DNA from: Bacillus sp. ZZV12-4809
GTDB lineage: Bacteria; Bacillota; Bacilli; Bacillales; Cytobacillaceae
DNA length: 64,000 nt
Assembly: GCF_009849585.1 (NCBI RefSeq)
Contig: NZ_VCRN01000025.1
Location: 1-64,000 of the forward strand
Direction of reading: 5' to 3'
The notes under the pieces are model-generated. The model was not told the origin of the DNA. It saw only the letters and a list, made by a program, of their open reading frames with translations, and ran no database searches. Position numbers and translations under genes: made by a program. How positions within the stretch are numbered: position 1 is the first letter of the stretch; every line of letters begins with the position of its first letter. Positions 7,366 to 15,573 of this stretch are shown one piece after another.

Positions 7366-9246
7366 TTGAAGAAAAGATTCTTTACAGTCGGTATGGCAGG
7401 CCATATCGACCATGGAAAAACCACATTGACAAAAGCATTAACAAATGTGGATACAGATAGGCTTAAAGAGGAAAAAGAGAGGCAAATATCCATAGAACCG
7501 GGATTTGCCCCTTTACATGAAGATGAGGAAATTCAAATTTCAGTAGTGGATGTACCCGGTCATGAACGTTTTATCAGGCAAATGATTGCTGGTGTTGCAG
7601 GTATTGACTTAGTCATCCTGGCTGTGGCAGCTGACGAAGGAGTTATGCCGCAAACAAGAGAACACCTTGAAATTCTTGATTTTCTGGGGATCCGCAATGG
7701 CATTGTTGCCATAACTAAAATTGATCGTGTGGATGAAGAGTTCACCGGCCTGGTAAAGGAAGAAATCTTTGAGGAACTGAAAGGTACAGTTTTTGAAAAA
7801 GCTCCATTTATTTTAACAGATAGCCTTTCAGGCAAAGGTATTGAAAAGCTAAAGGAGCAAATTATCCATACTTTGAAGGAACAGGACACACGGGATGTAA
7901 AAGGTCCATTCCGCCTTCCAATCGATCAGGTATTTACTGTGAAAGGCCAGGGAACTGTAGTAAGAGGCACAGTTTATGAAGGTATAGTAGAGGAAGGACA
8001 GCTTCTGAAAATCATGCCAAAGGGTATTGAGACCAGGGCACGCCAGCTGCAGGTTCATCATCAGCCCGCAAAGGCGGCATTTGCAGGCCAAAGGGCGGCC
8101 ATTAACCTTTCGGGTGTGTCAAAGGAGGAAATTGAACGGGGCGAGGTCCTCGTATCCTCGGAGCATTTCAGCATTACGAAAATTATTGATGTTTCAGTAA
8201 GAATGGTGGGAGATTTAGAGCATATCGTCAAACAGAGAATGCCGATCAAATGTCATATTGGTACAGCCGAGGTCATGGGCAAAATTGTCTTTTTTGACCG
8301 AAATGAATTATCCAATTCTGAAGGAGAAATCCTCTGCCAGCTCCGTTTAGAAGAGGAAGTTGTCGCCAAAAGGGGAGACAGGTTCATTTTAAGGCGGCCA
8401 AGTCCCCAGGAGACAATCGGCGGTGGCTGGGTTATCGATCCTAATGGGGAAAAATACCGGTTCGGCCAAAAAACCATTGAAGATTTAAGCAGAAAAAAAG
8501 AAGGGACACCGAAAGATCGTATAAAAGCGGCGATGTCCGAAGAAATGGTCCTAACACCTTCACAAATAATAGCAAAAACCTCGCTTGATGAATGGACGGT
8601 TAAAGAAATTTTAAAAGAAGAAGACTTTCTGAACATTAATAACAAGGAATTCACTTTAGTAGTCATTAAAGAGGCAATAGAGGAAGAGATAGCTGACCGC
8701 CTGAATGAGTTCCACCAGGAAAATGCAATGAAGCAAGGGATTAATAAAGCAGAATTGCTTCAGGCAATGCAGAATAAATACCCTAAAATACTGGTTGAAT
8801 TTGTTTTGAATTCAGGGATTAAAGAAAATCTTTTCAAACGCAAAGGCCAGTTTCTGCAGTATAAGGATTTCTATCCCCATGTACCTAAAAGCTGGCAGAA
8901 ACGCACTGACAATCTAATTGTTGAATTAAAAAAAGATGGCTATACAGTAAAGCCTTTCGATCAATATTATGCTTCTGCAGGAATCCCAGAGAATCTCAAA
9001 GGAGACTTAAAACGATTTTTGGAAGACCAGGAAATCGCAGTTCCGCTTGATGCTCAATACTATTGGCATGGTGTTCATTTTAGAAAAGCAGTGGAAGAAC
9101 TGAAAAAGAGCACTGCTGCTGAATTTGAGGTTGGGGATGCAAAAGAGATATTGGGTCTTTCCAGAAAGTATATGATCCCTTTCCTTGAAAAACTTGATTC
9201 TTTAGGAATGACACGCAGAGCAGAAAATAAAAGAATTTGGATTTAA
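7366..9246 (+). CDS. selB: Selenocysteine-specific elongation factor SelB
   Basis: 626-aa EF-Tu-like GTPase that delivers Sec-tRNA to UGA codons. G1 is GHIDHGKTTLTKAL, G3 DVPGHERF, G4 TKID. EF-Tu-like beta domains follow, then about 240 residues of winged-helix repeats ending LGLSRKYMIPFLEKLDSLG...RRAENKRIWI, the diagnostic SelB C-terminus that reads the SECIS RNA. TTG 7366 is chosen over TTG 7303 because AGGTGG sits six bases before it and the family begins just before the FFTVGMAGHIDHGKT segment. No selA, selD, tRNA-Sec or selenoprotein gene is visible in the window, so it is an orphan here. Confidence 0.9.
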   Translation: MKKRFFTVGMAGHIDHGKTTLTKALTNVDTDRLKEEKERQISIEPGFAPLHEDEEIQISVVDVPGHERFIRQMIAGVAGIDLVILAVAADEGVMPQTREHLEILDFLGIRNGIVAITKIDRVDEEFTGLVKEEIFEELKGTVFEKAPFILTDSLSGKGIEKLKEQIIHTLKEQDTRDVKGPFRLPIDQVFTVKGQGTVVRGTVYEGIVEEGQLLKIMPKGIETRARQLQVHHQPAKAAFAGQRAAINLSGVSKEEIERGEVLVSSEHFSITKIIDVSVRMVGDLEHIVKQRMPIKCHIGTAEVMGKIVFFDRNELSNSEGEILCQLRLEEEVVAKRGDRFILRRPSPQETIGGGWVIDPNGEKYRFGQKTIEDLSRKKEGTPKDRIKAAMSEEMVLTPSQIIAKTSLDEWTVKEILKEEDFLNINNKEFTLVVIKEAIEEEIADRLNEFHQENAMKQGINKAELLQAMQNKYPKILVEFVLNSGIKENLFKRKGQFLQYKDFYPHVPKSWQKRTDNLIVELKKDGYTVKPFDQYYASAGIPENLKGDLKRFLEDQEIAVPLDAQYYWHGVHFRKAVEELKKSTAAEFEVGDAKEILGLSRKYMIPFLEKLDSLGMTRRAENKRIWI

Positions 9247-9263
9247 AATATCTTATTTAGAAG

Positions 9264-9291
9264 GATCAGCATCTGAATGCTGGTCTTTTTA
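9264..9291 (+). terminator. Intrinsic terminator after selB
   Basis: GATCAGCAT and ATGCTGGTC form a stem (with G-U pairs) around a four-base loop, followed by TTTTT. It lies 18 bases after the selB stop. Confidence 0.75.
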
Positions 9292-9536
9292 GTTTGTTCA
9301 GAAGAAAAAAGTTTAATTAGAATAATTTGAATTATGGTGATAAACTACCCATGTCTTCCTGAAATTATGGTAATTAACCCAATTAAATGCAGGATAAATG
9401 TACTGCGAATTAACCAATAAAGGAAATAACATGAAAAAATTGATATTTTTTCTTATTTGTCCATTATTTTCAGATAGGATTTTACTAGAAATATTACTAA
9501 TATTAGGATGTCAAAGAAATTTAAGGAGTGTACAAC

Positions 9537-10523
9537 TTGAAGAAACAACTACTTACAATGGCTGCGACAGCTGGTTTTTTGATTACACCGTTCAATGGAG
9601 AAGCAAGTGCACATGAAAATAAATATATAGTTCAGTCTGGTGACACCTTATGGGGAATCTCTCGCTCTAATAATCTTTCAATTGAAGAGTTAAAGACATG
9701 GAATAATCTATCAGGCTCAATAATTTATAAAGGACAAGCTCTGACTCTGCTGGCACCGCACAGCCATGACGCAGCAGCTGGCGGTTCTTCTGGCAGTACA
9801 GTCAGCTACACAGTGAAATCAGGCGATACTTTATGGGGAATTGCAAGAACACACGGCCTTTCTATCAGTACCCTTAAGAGTTTAAACAGAATCAGCAGTG
9901 ACACGATTTATCCGGGACAAAAGCTAAAAGTGAAAGGTTCGGCTAACACTGCTGTACCTTCTCTTCCTGCTAGCACTGGATCTTATACTATCCAAAGAGG
10001 AGATACTCTTTCAGGTATTGCATCTCGCCATAACCTATCGGTTTCACAGTTAAAAGCCTTGAATAATCTTACTTCAGACATCATTTATGCCGGCAAAACG
10101 ATAAAGGTATCAGGTGCTGCAGCAAGCAAGCCGGCAGAATCACAGGTAGCTGCTCAATCGACATCCAAGGTAAATGAACTTATTTCTGAAGCAAAAAAAT
10201 ACATCGGTTCACCTTATAAATGGGCAGGAAGCACTCCTGCAGGATTTGACTGCAGCGGCTATTTGAACTATGTATATGGGAAAGCAGGAATCTCTATTCC
10301 TCGTACAGTTGCATCCATTTGGAGTGCCACAAAACATGTTGCCTCACCAAAAGTGGGAGATTTGGTATTCTTTGAGACTTACCAATCAGGTCCATCACAT
10401 GCTGGAATATATCTTGGCGATTATAAGTTCATTCATGCCGGTTCTTCACGGGGTGTAGAAATAAGCGATATGAATAATTCTTATTGGAAGCCTCGTTACT
10501 TAGGGGCAAAAACCACTTTTTAG
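9537..10523 (+). CDS. Secreted LysM-NlpC/P60 peptidoglycan endopeptidase (LytE/LytF-like)
   Basis: 328-aa cell-wall hydrolase predicted to cut the D-gamma-Glu/DAP bond of stem peptides. A signal peptide ([15 protein letters not shown], cleavage after GEASA) is followed by three LysM modules at about 31-73, 90-133 and 149-192, each with SGDTL or RGDTL and a NNLS/NRIS turn. The C-terminal NlpC/P60 domain shows the catalytic Cys in [11 protein letters not shown], His in [10 protein letters not shown] and a third polar residue in FIHAG. TTG 9537 is preferred over GTG 9528 because AAGGAG (9523-9528) overlaps that GTG but has an eight-base gap to the TTG. Single-gene unit between two terminators. 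Confidence 0.93.
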   Translation: MKKQLLTMAATAGFLITPFNGEASAHENKYIVQSGDTLWGISRSNNLSIEELKTWNNLSGSIIYKGQALTLLAPHSHDAAAGGSSGSTVSYTVKSGDTLWGIARTHGLSISTLKSLNRISSDTIYPGQKLKVKGSANTAVPSLPASTGSYTIQRGDTLSGIASRHNLSVSQLKALNNLTSDIIYAGKTIKVSGAAASKPAESQVAAQSTSKVNELISEAKKYIGSPYKWAGSTPAGFDCSGYLNYVYGKAGISIPRTVASIWSATKHVASPKVGDLVFFETYQSGPSHAGIYLGDYKFIHAGSSRGVEISDMNNSYWKPRYLGAKTTF

Positions 10524-10526
10524 TTA

Positions 10527-10570
10527 TAAAAAAGTACTCAGCGCTTTAATAAGCACTGAGTACTTTTTTT
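10527..10570. terminator. Bidirectional terminator between the NlpC/P60 gene and csbD-like gene
   Basis: AAAAAAGTACTCAG and CTGAGTACTTTTTTT form a long perfect stem with a run of A on one side and T on the other, so it can stop both converging genes. Confidence 0.9.
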
Positions 10571-10761
10571 TAATCTCTTCGATCATTAAAAGTCTTGGAA
10601 AGAGCTTCCTTTGCGTCTCCCCATTTTTCCTCGGTTTGTCCTTTTAACTTATCCATATTGCCTTCCGCTTCTTTAGATTCGTTATTGGTCAGTTTGCGGT
10701 ATTGTTTTTTAAATTCACCTTTAAATTGGTCAGCATTCCCTTTTGTTTGTTCTCTATTCAT
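10570..10761 (-). CDS. CsbD-family general stress protein
   Basis: 63-aa charged protein with the CsbD pattern: NREQTKGNADQFKGEFKKQ near the start and EGNMDKLKGQTEEKWGDAKE in the second half, two related amphipathic helices. The family is induced by general stress through sigma-B in Bacillus; its molecular role is not known. ATG preceded by GGAGGG. A sigma-B-type promoter lies at the expected distance upstream. Confidence 0.88.
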   Translation of the reverse strand: MNREQTKGNADQFKGEFKKQYRKLTNNESKEAEGNMDKLKGQTEEKWGDAKEALSKTFNDRRD

Positions 10762-10796
10762 ATTTGCACCCTCCTAAGTTATTGCTTACTTCTTAA

Positions 10797-10821
10797 ATAC
10801 CCAAAATGAAAAAGTCCAAAC
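10797..10821 (-). promoter_or_regulatory. Sigma-B-type promoter for the csbD-like gene
   Basis: On the minus strand GTTTGG (10821-10816), 13 bases, then GGGTAT (10802-10797). The Bacillus sigma-B consensus is GTTTAA-N12-14-GGGTAT. The position about 35-60 bases before the start codon fits. Confidence 0.75.
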
Positions 10822-10902
10822 AATTGATATAATAAAAAAGCATTTTTATTTCTCAAACCATAACGAATGTGTTTCCTATAATGCTGGAAAATTAAAAACT
10901 TA

Positions 10903-10931
10903 TTGACAATTTATTATTATAGTTATATTAT
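10903..10931 (+). promoter_or_regulatory. Sigma-A promoter of the met operon
   Basis: TTGACA (10903-10908), a 17-base spacer and TATTAT (10926-10931) lie just before the S-box leader. Confidence 0.65.
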
Positions 10932-10955
10932 TTTTACTATCAATTAAATAATTTA

Positions 10956-11056
10956 CTTATCAAGAGTGACTGAGGGATCAGGCCCTATGACGTCCGGCAA
11001 CCTCCATAATGGAACGGTGCCACTTCCTGCAGAATGATTTCATTCTGAAAGATAAG
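10956..11056 (+). ncRNA. SAM-I (S-box) riboswitch
   Basis: All conserved S-box blocks are present in order: CTTATCAAGAG at the 5' side of P1, GACTGAGGGA, GGCCCTATGACGTCCGGCAA with the kink-turn and pseudoknot bases, ACGGTGCCA with TTCCTGCAG, and GAAAGATAAG closing P1 (CTTATC 10956-10961 with GATAAG 11051-11056). It binds S-adenosylmethionine and, when bound, allows the following terminator to form. It precedes a methionine transporter operon, as expected. Confidence 0.95.
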
Positions 11057-11074
11057 TCGTGATACATAACGATG

Positions 11075-11105
11075 CCTCTTTCCCGAATGGAAAGAGGTTT
11101 TTTGT
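11075..11105 (+). terminator. S-box expression-platform terminator
   Basis: CCTCTTTCC (11075-11083) pairs perfectly with GGAAAGAGG (11089-11097), followed by TTTTTTG. It lies between the riboswitch and metN and would stop transcription when SAM is bound. Confidence 0.92.
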
Positions 11106-11138
11106 TTGAAAAGGGGCAATGAAACTGGGGGGATCTGC

Positions 11139-12152
11139 ATGATAGAAATTAAAGAACTTGAAAAAGTCTATGAAACTAAGAAAGGTAAAGTAACTGGTGT
11201 TGATCATGTATCGCTTAAGATTGAAAAAGGGGAGATTTTTGGCATCGTCGGATACAGTGGAGCAGGCAAAAGCTCTTTGCTGCGGTGTTTAAATTTATTG
11301 GAGAAGCCCACTTCTGGAGAAATCCTTATTGATGGATTATCTTTAACGTCTTTAAGCAAGAAAGAGCTTCGCCAGGCGCGTTTAAAAATTGGCATGATTT
11401 TTCAGCATTTTCATTTGGTTAGTTCGAAAACCGTATTCGAAAATATTGCTTTTGCTTTAAAAGCAGCAAACAAAACGAAGACTGAAATAGAAGCACGAGT
11501 TCATGAATTGCTTGATATGGTCGGATTAACGGATAAGAGGGATGTCTACCCATCACAGCTTAGCGGCGGGCAAAAACAGCGTGTTGGCATTGCCCGTGCA
11601 CTGGCAAACAATCCATCAGTTCTTTTGTGTGATGAGGCTACATCAGCACTTGATCCAAGCACTACCAAGTCCATTTTGTCTCTGTTGAAAAAAATTAATA
11701 AAGAATTAAATCTGACCATTGTACTAATTACACATGAAATGGAAGTTGTTAAAGAAATATGTGACAGAATGGCTGTCATGCAGGATGGAAAAGTAATTGA
11801 AGAAGGTAAGGTCTATAATTTGTTCGCCAGCCCGAGAGAAGCGCTGACCAAAAAGTTCATTAATAGCGTGCTTCAATTTGACTTGCCTGAGAAGCTTTTA
11901 AAGGAACGTGAAGGCAAGATTATTAAGGTGTACTTCCAGGGAAGAATTGCAGAGGAGTCTGTTATTTCTGAGGTGTTTCAGCAATTTAAAGTGAAGGGGA
12001 ATATCCTTCATGGAAAAATCGAATACATTCAGGAAAAACCGCTCGGGATTTTTGTTATGGCGATAACAGGTCCTGTGCTTGAAGTCGAAAGAGCCATTCA
12101 ATATATTACAGACCGGACAAGGAATTTGGAGGTGGTTCGTGATGCAGCTTGA
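11139..12152 (+). CDS. metN: Methionine ABC transporter ATP-binding protein MetN
   Basis: 337-aa ATPase of the D/L-methionine importer. Walker A GYSGAGKSSLLRC, signature LSGGQKQRVGIARALA and Walker B VLLCDEATSALDP are in the first 240 residues. The last 80 residues form the NIL/ACT-like domain known to sense methionine and inhibit transport. ATG 11139 follows GGGGGGATCTGC, giving a better start than the upstream in-frame TTG 11106. First gene behind the S-box riboswitch; it overlaps metI by 11 bases. Confidence 0.94.
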   Translation: MIEIKELEKVYETKKGKVTGVDHVSLKIEKGEIFGIVGYSGAGKSSLLRCLNLLEKPTSGEILIDGLSLTSLSKKELRQARLKIGMIFQHFHLVSSKTVFENIAFALKAANKTKTEIEARVHELLDMVGLTDKRDVYPSQLSGGQKQRVGIARALANNPSVLLCDEATSALDPSTTKSILSLLKKINKELNLTIVLITHEMEVVKEICDRMAVMQDGKVIEEGKVYNLFASPREALTKKFINSVLQFDLPEKLLKEREGKIIKVYFQGRIAEESVISEVFQQFKVKGNILHGKIEYIQEKPLGIFVMAITGPVLEVERAIQYITDRTRNLEVVRDAA

Positions 12153-12807
12153 AAGTTTAATAGCTATACTGCCGGAACTGAATAAAGCATTTTTAGAGAC
12201 CATTTATATGGTTGGAATATCTATTGCAGTAGCCATCATTGTTGGTCTGCCAACAGGTGTTTTGCTTTTTGTAACTGATAAGGGTCTATTTTTGGAAAAT
12301 ACCGTTTTTAAAAACATTGTCGGCTTCATTGTCAATATGATCCGTTCCATTCCGTTCATTATTCTGCTAATTGCTCTTTTGCCATTAGCTAATTTGATTA
12401 CCGGAACGACCATTGGACCGACTGCTGCATCGGTTTCACTCTCAGTTGCTGCCATTCCGTTTTTTGCGAGGGTTGTAGAACAGTCTTTAAGAGAGATTGA
12501 TAAAGGTGTCATTGAGGCTGCTGTAGCAGTCGGGGCTACACCGTGGATGATTGTAAAGGATGTACTCGTACCTGAGGCAAAGCCGGGGATTGTTCAGGGA
12601 ATTACCATTACGGTCATCAGTCTTGTAGCATACTCTGCAATGGCAGGTATTGTCGGCGGCGGTGGAGTCGGGGACCTTGCGATACGCTTTGGTTATTACC
12701 GTTATGACAATACAGTCATGTTCACAACTGTTATTATTCTAATTTGTCTAGTCCAGATTTTCCAATTTGCCGGGGACCGGATCGCCAGATTAGTTGATAA
12801 AAGATAA
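12142..12807 (+). CDS. metI: Methionine ABC transporter permease MetI (MetP)
   Basis: 221-aa permease with five or so membrane helices and the EAA loop VIEAAVAVGATPWMIVKDVL that contacts MetN. ATG 12142 has GGAGGTGG seven bases upstream, inside the end of metN. It forms one operon with metN and metQ and is controlled by the SAM riboswitch. Confidence 0.94.
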   Translation: MQLESLIAILPELNKAFLETIYMVGISIAVAIIVGLPTGVLLFVTDKGLFLENTVFKNIVGFIVNMIRSIPFIILLIALLPLANLITGTTIGPTAASVSLSVAAIPFFARVVEQSLREIDKGVIEAAVAVGATPWMIVKDVLVPEAKPGIVQGITITVISLVAYSAMAGIVGGGGVGDLAIRFGYYRYDNTVMFTTVIILICLVQIFQFAGDRIARLVDKR

Positions 12808-12830
12808 AAATATCATCAGGGGGAAATAAA

Positions 12831-13655
12831 ATGAAAAAGATAACATTTGCATTCATACTTATGCTTACATTTGCTGTACTTGCGGCGTGCGGAAGTGAGA
12901 ACTCATCTTCCGAGGCAAGCGGTGATAAGAAAAATATCAGCATTGGTGCTACTTCGGGTCCATACAGTGACATGGTCAGCAAAGCAATAAAGCCAATTCT
13001 TGAAGATAAAGGCTATAAAGTAAATGTAGTAGAATTTAGTGACTATATCCAGCCTAACCTTGCCCTTTCAAAAGGAGACCTGGATGCTAATCTTTTCCAG
13101 CATAAAATTTATATGGAGACTTTTGCAAAAGAACATAATATTGAGCTGTCAGAAGTGATTACCGTCCCAACTGCCCCAATGGGCATTTATTCAAAAAAAT
13201 TCGCTTCATTCGAGGAAATCAAAGAAGGTTCAGCTATTGCCATACCAAATGATCCAACGAATGCGGCGCGCGCGTTTTTAATCCTTGAGGATGCAGGACT
13301 TATCACAATAAATGCAGAAGCTGATCCGCTTACTATTTCTGAAAAAGATGTAGAAGACAATGTCAGGAACCTGCAGTTTAAGCCAATTGAAGCTGCCCAG
13401 CTGCCGCGTGCAGTGGACAGTGTTGATTTATCAGCCGTACCAGGAAACTATGCCATCGCTGCAAAGATGGATTTGCTCGATGCACTGCAACTAGAGGACA
13501 TGCCAGATAAGTACCGAAATCGAGTCGTAATTGACACGAAAAATACAGATAAACAACTAGCCAAGGACTTAAAGGCAGCTGTTGAATCTGATGAATTCGA
13601 AAAGGTTATCGATGAACAGTTTGAAGGCTTCGGTAAGCCGGAGTGGATGAAATAA
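12831..13655 (+). CDS. metQ: Methionine-binding lipoprotein MetQ
   Basis: 274-aa NlpA/MetQ-type substrate-binding lipoprotein. The lipobox LAAC places the lipidated Cys near residue 20. A Ser-rich linker is followed by the conserved start of the domain, SIGATSGPYSDM, and by GDLDANLFQHKIYMETF and AIPNDPTNAARAFLILEDAG, all typical of MetQ. Its ribosome site is GGGGGAA. Third gene of the riboswitch-controlled operon. Confidence 0.94.
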   Translation: MKKITFAFILMLTFAVLAACGSENSSSEASGDKKNISIGATSGPYSDMVSKAIKPILEDKGYKVNVVEFSDYIQPNLALSKGDLDANLFQHKIYMETFAKEHNIELSEVITVPTAPMGIYSKKFASFEEIKEGSAIAIPNDPTNAARAFLILEDAGLITINAEADPLTISEKDVEDNVRNLQFKPIEAAQLPRAVDSVDLSAVPGNYAIAAKMDLLDALQLEDMPDKYRNRVVIDTKNTDKQLAKDLKAAVESDEFEKVIDEQFEGFGKPEWMK

Positions 13656-13672
13656 AAAAATATTAATAAGAG

Positions 13673-13702
13673 AATGCGCCAGACCTTCTGGCGTATTTTT
13701 TT
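13673..13702 (+). terminator. Intrinsic terminator after metQ
   Basis: ATGCGCCAGA and TTCTGGCGTA pair around two bases, followed by TTTTTTTA. It closes the metNIQ operon. Confidence 0.88.
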
Positions 13703-13813
13703 ATTTATCAGGCCATAAATCGAATACAATCTATTATTAGTGAAGTTTTCTTAAAATCCTGATAAAATAAACAAGGTCTATTTAATGATCCTCCATAGAA
13801 AGGACATATAATA

Positions 13814-14368
13814 TTGTTTTTTAAACAATTGGGAAGATTATTTTTCTTTTTTTTAGTCTTAGCAACTGTATGGCTTTTAGTCTATCAATATATTCAGTTT
13901 TCTGCAGATCCTGATTTAAAGGATGGGCCCCCTCCAACCGCTCTTCATCCTGCAGTAGCTGAAAAGAAGGATGAGCTGATCGCTCAGGCTGCCGCTAACG
14001 GCATCAATGTTGTCATTACCCAGGATTTCAGAAGTATAGAGGAACAGAATGCCCTATATGAAAAGGGACGTACAGCTGAGGGGAATATTGTTACCCATGC
14101 AAAAGGGGGAGAGTCCTACCATAATTTTGGTCTGGCGATTGATTTCGCACTGATGTCCGTAGATGGCCAGGTGATATGGGATATGCAGTATGACGGAAAC
14201 GGAAACAGCAAAGCGGATTGGATGGAAGTGGTTGCAATCGCAAAAAACCTTGGGTTTGAATGGGGAGGGGATTGGGCTAAATTCAAGGACTATCCTCATC
14301 TTCAACTGGACTTTGGACTTTCCATCTGGGAGCTGCAAAGAGGGAAGAGGCCTCCTGAAGCTGAATGA
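13814..14368 (+). CDS. M15-family D,D/L,D-carboxypeptidase-like protein (CwlK/VanY-type)
   Basis: 184-aa protein with one N-terminal membrane anchor (about residues 8-27) and an outside zinc peptidase domain. Seen: TQDFRSIEEQNALYEKGR, then the metal motif SYHNFGLAIDFAL (His and Asp ligands), then EWGGDWAKFKDYPHLQLDF with the last His ligand. These match peptidase_M15_4 peptidoglycan peptidases such as CwlK. TTG start with AGAAAGGA about 11 bases upstream; the family length fits. Monocistronic. Confidence 0.85.
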   Translation: MFFKQLGRLFFFFLVLATVWLLVYQYIQFSADPDLKDGPPPTALHPAVAEKKDELIAQAAANGINVVITQDFRSIEEQNALYEKGRTAEGNIVTHAKGGESYHNFGLAIDFALMSVDGQVIWDMQYDGNGNSKADWMEVVAIAKNLGFEWGGDWAKFKDYPHLQLDFGLSIWELQRGKRPPEAE

Positions 14369-14374
14369 TGATAA

Positions 14375-14416
14375 AAGAACCTCCACCCATGAATGAGTGA
14401 AGGTTCTTCTCTTTTC
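14375..14416. terminator. Terminator between the converging M15 and M42 peptidase genes
   Basis: AAGAACCT (14375-14382) pairs with AGGTTCTT (14401-14408), with further pairing inside, followed by CTCTTTTC on the plus strand and an A/T-rich tract on the other. Confidence 0.7.
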
Positions 14417-15466
14417 TTAAATTACCATTTCAGATTGTACATAGTGATACAGCAGCTTAGCCGTATTCTCAATCGAGTCCTCATGTGTACGTTCAAATGC
14501 ATGGGAAGAATCAATCCCCGGTCCGATTAAGCCATGGACAATATCGTGCCCTGCGCGGATGGCTGCCGAAGCATCAGATCCGTAAAAAGGATATATATCA
14601 AGCTTGTACTCAATTCCATTATCCTTGGCAAGCTGAACCAGACGCTTTCTTAGTTCATAGTGGTAAGGGCCGCTTGCATCCTTGACACAGATGGAAACGG
14701 TATACTCATCTGTCGACTGCCCGTCTCCCATTGCCCCCATATCAACAGCCAGATATTCGACCGTTTCCGGTGTAATATTGGAATTGCCGCCATAGCCTAT
14801 TTCCTCATTGTTTGAGATTAGGAAATGGGTTGTGTAAGGCAGCTCAATGTTTTCGGTTTTCAGCTGTTTAATCAGCTGAAGAAGGATCGCGACACTTGCC
14901 TTGTCGTCAAGATGCCTTGATTTAATGAAACCTGCCGGTGTGGTCTGCACACGAGGATCAAAGGATACAAAGTCACCGACACCGATTCCAAGCTCACGGA
15001 CATCATCATCGCTCTTAACTTTTTCATCGAGGCGGATTTCCATGTTTTCCTGGTTTCTTTCTGCTTTCCCGGCATCCTTATAGACATGAACTGAAGTCTG
15101 ATGCATCAGAATTGTTCCTGTGAATTTTTTGCCTGATGATGTTTCAATTTCACAATACTCGCCTTCGATTGAGTTATATTTAAATCCGCCAATTAAATCA
15201 ATTTTCAGACGTCCGCTCGGCTTAATTTCCTTAACAATCGCGCCAAGGGTATCAACGTGAGCTGTCAGCATCCTGTGGTTTTTTTCGTCTTTTCCGGGGA
15301 GGGAGGCAATGAGGCCTCCTTTCCGGTTACGTTTCGTTTCAACATTAAGCTCATTCAAAAACTTTTCTACATATGTAATAACTTCATTTGTATTTCCGGA
15401 AGGACTTGGAATAGAAACGATTTCTTTTAATAAGTTAATGGTTTCTTTCATGTCTGGATATACCAT
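14417..15466 (-). CDS. M42-family aminopeptidase (YsdC/FrvX-like)
   Basis: 349-aa di-zinc aminopeptidase of the tetrahedral M42 family, cytosolic. Metal and catalytic motifs: LTAHVDTLGAIV (first His and Asp), RHLDDKASVAILLQ (bridging Asp), NNEEIGYGG (catalytic Glu and ligand Glu), AVDMGAMGDG and a C-terminal HAFERTHEDSIENT with the last His. ATG start with GAGAGGAG about nine bases before it. It stands alone. Substrate preference cannot be told from sequence. Confidence 0.92.
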   Translation of the reverse strand: MVYPDMKETINLLKEIVSIPSPSGNTNEVITYVEKFLNELNVETKRNRKGGLIASLPGKDEKNHRMLTAHVDTLGAIVKEIKPSGRLKIDLIGGFKYNSIEGEYCEIETSSGKKFTGTILMHQTSVHVYKDAGKAERNQENMEIRLDEKVKSDDDVRELGIGVGDFVSFDPRVQTTPAGFIKSRHLDDKASVAILLQLIKQLKTENIELPYTTHFLISNNEEIGYGGNSNITPETVEYLAVDMGAMGDGQSTDEYTVSICVKDASGPYHYELRKRLVQLAKDNGIEYKLDIYPFYGSDASAAIRAGHDIVHGLIGPGIDSSHAFERTHEDSIENTAKLLYHYVQSEMVI

Positions 15467-15545
15467 ATAGAATATCTCCTCTCAAATTATTCACGCGCAA
15501 TTCTTATTATACTGTGATTTCTTGGGATAAGCATGTCTTATAAAT

Positions 15546-15570
15546 AAAAAAACTGCCAGATCGGCAGTTT
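15546..15570 (-). terminator. Terminator of the AI-2E-family gene
   Basis: AAACTGCC and GGCAGTTT pair around five bases. On the minus strand a run TTTTTTT follows. It is three bases past the stop codon. Confidence 0.88.
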
Positions 15571-15573
15571 AAT

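Noticed and set aside
9398-9616. 72-codon open frame before the NlpC/P60 gene
   Set aside because: No good ribosome site and no recognisable content; it runs out of frame into the signal-peptide region of the real gene.
9620-10120. Tandem repeats in the DNA
   Set aside because: These are three LysM modules of one protein, diverged at DNA level, not a repeat array.
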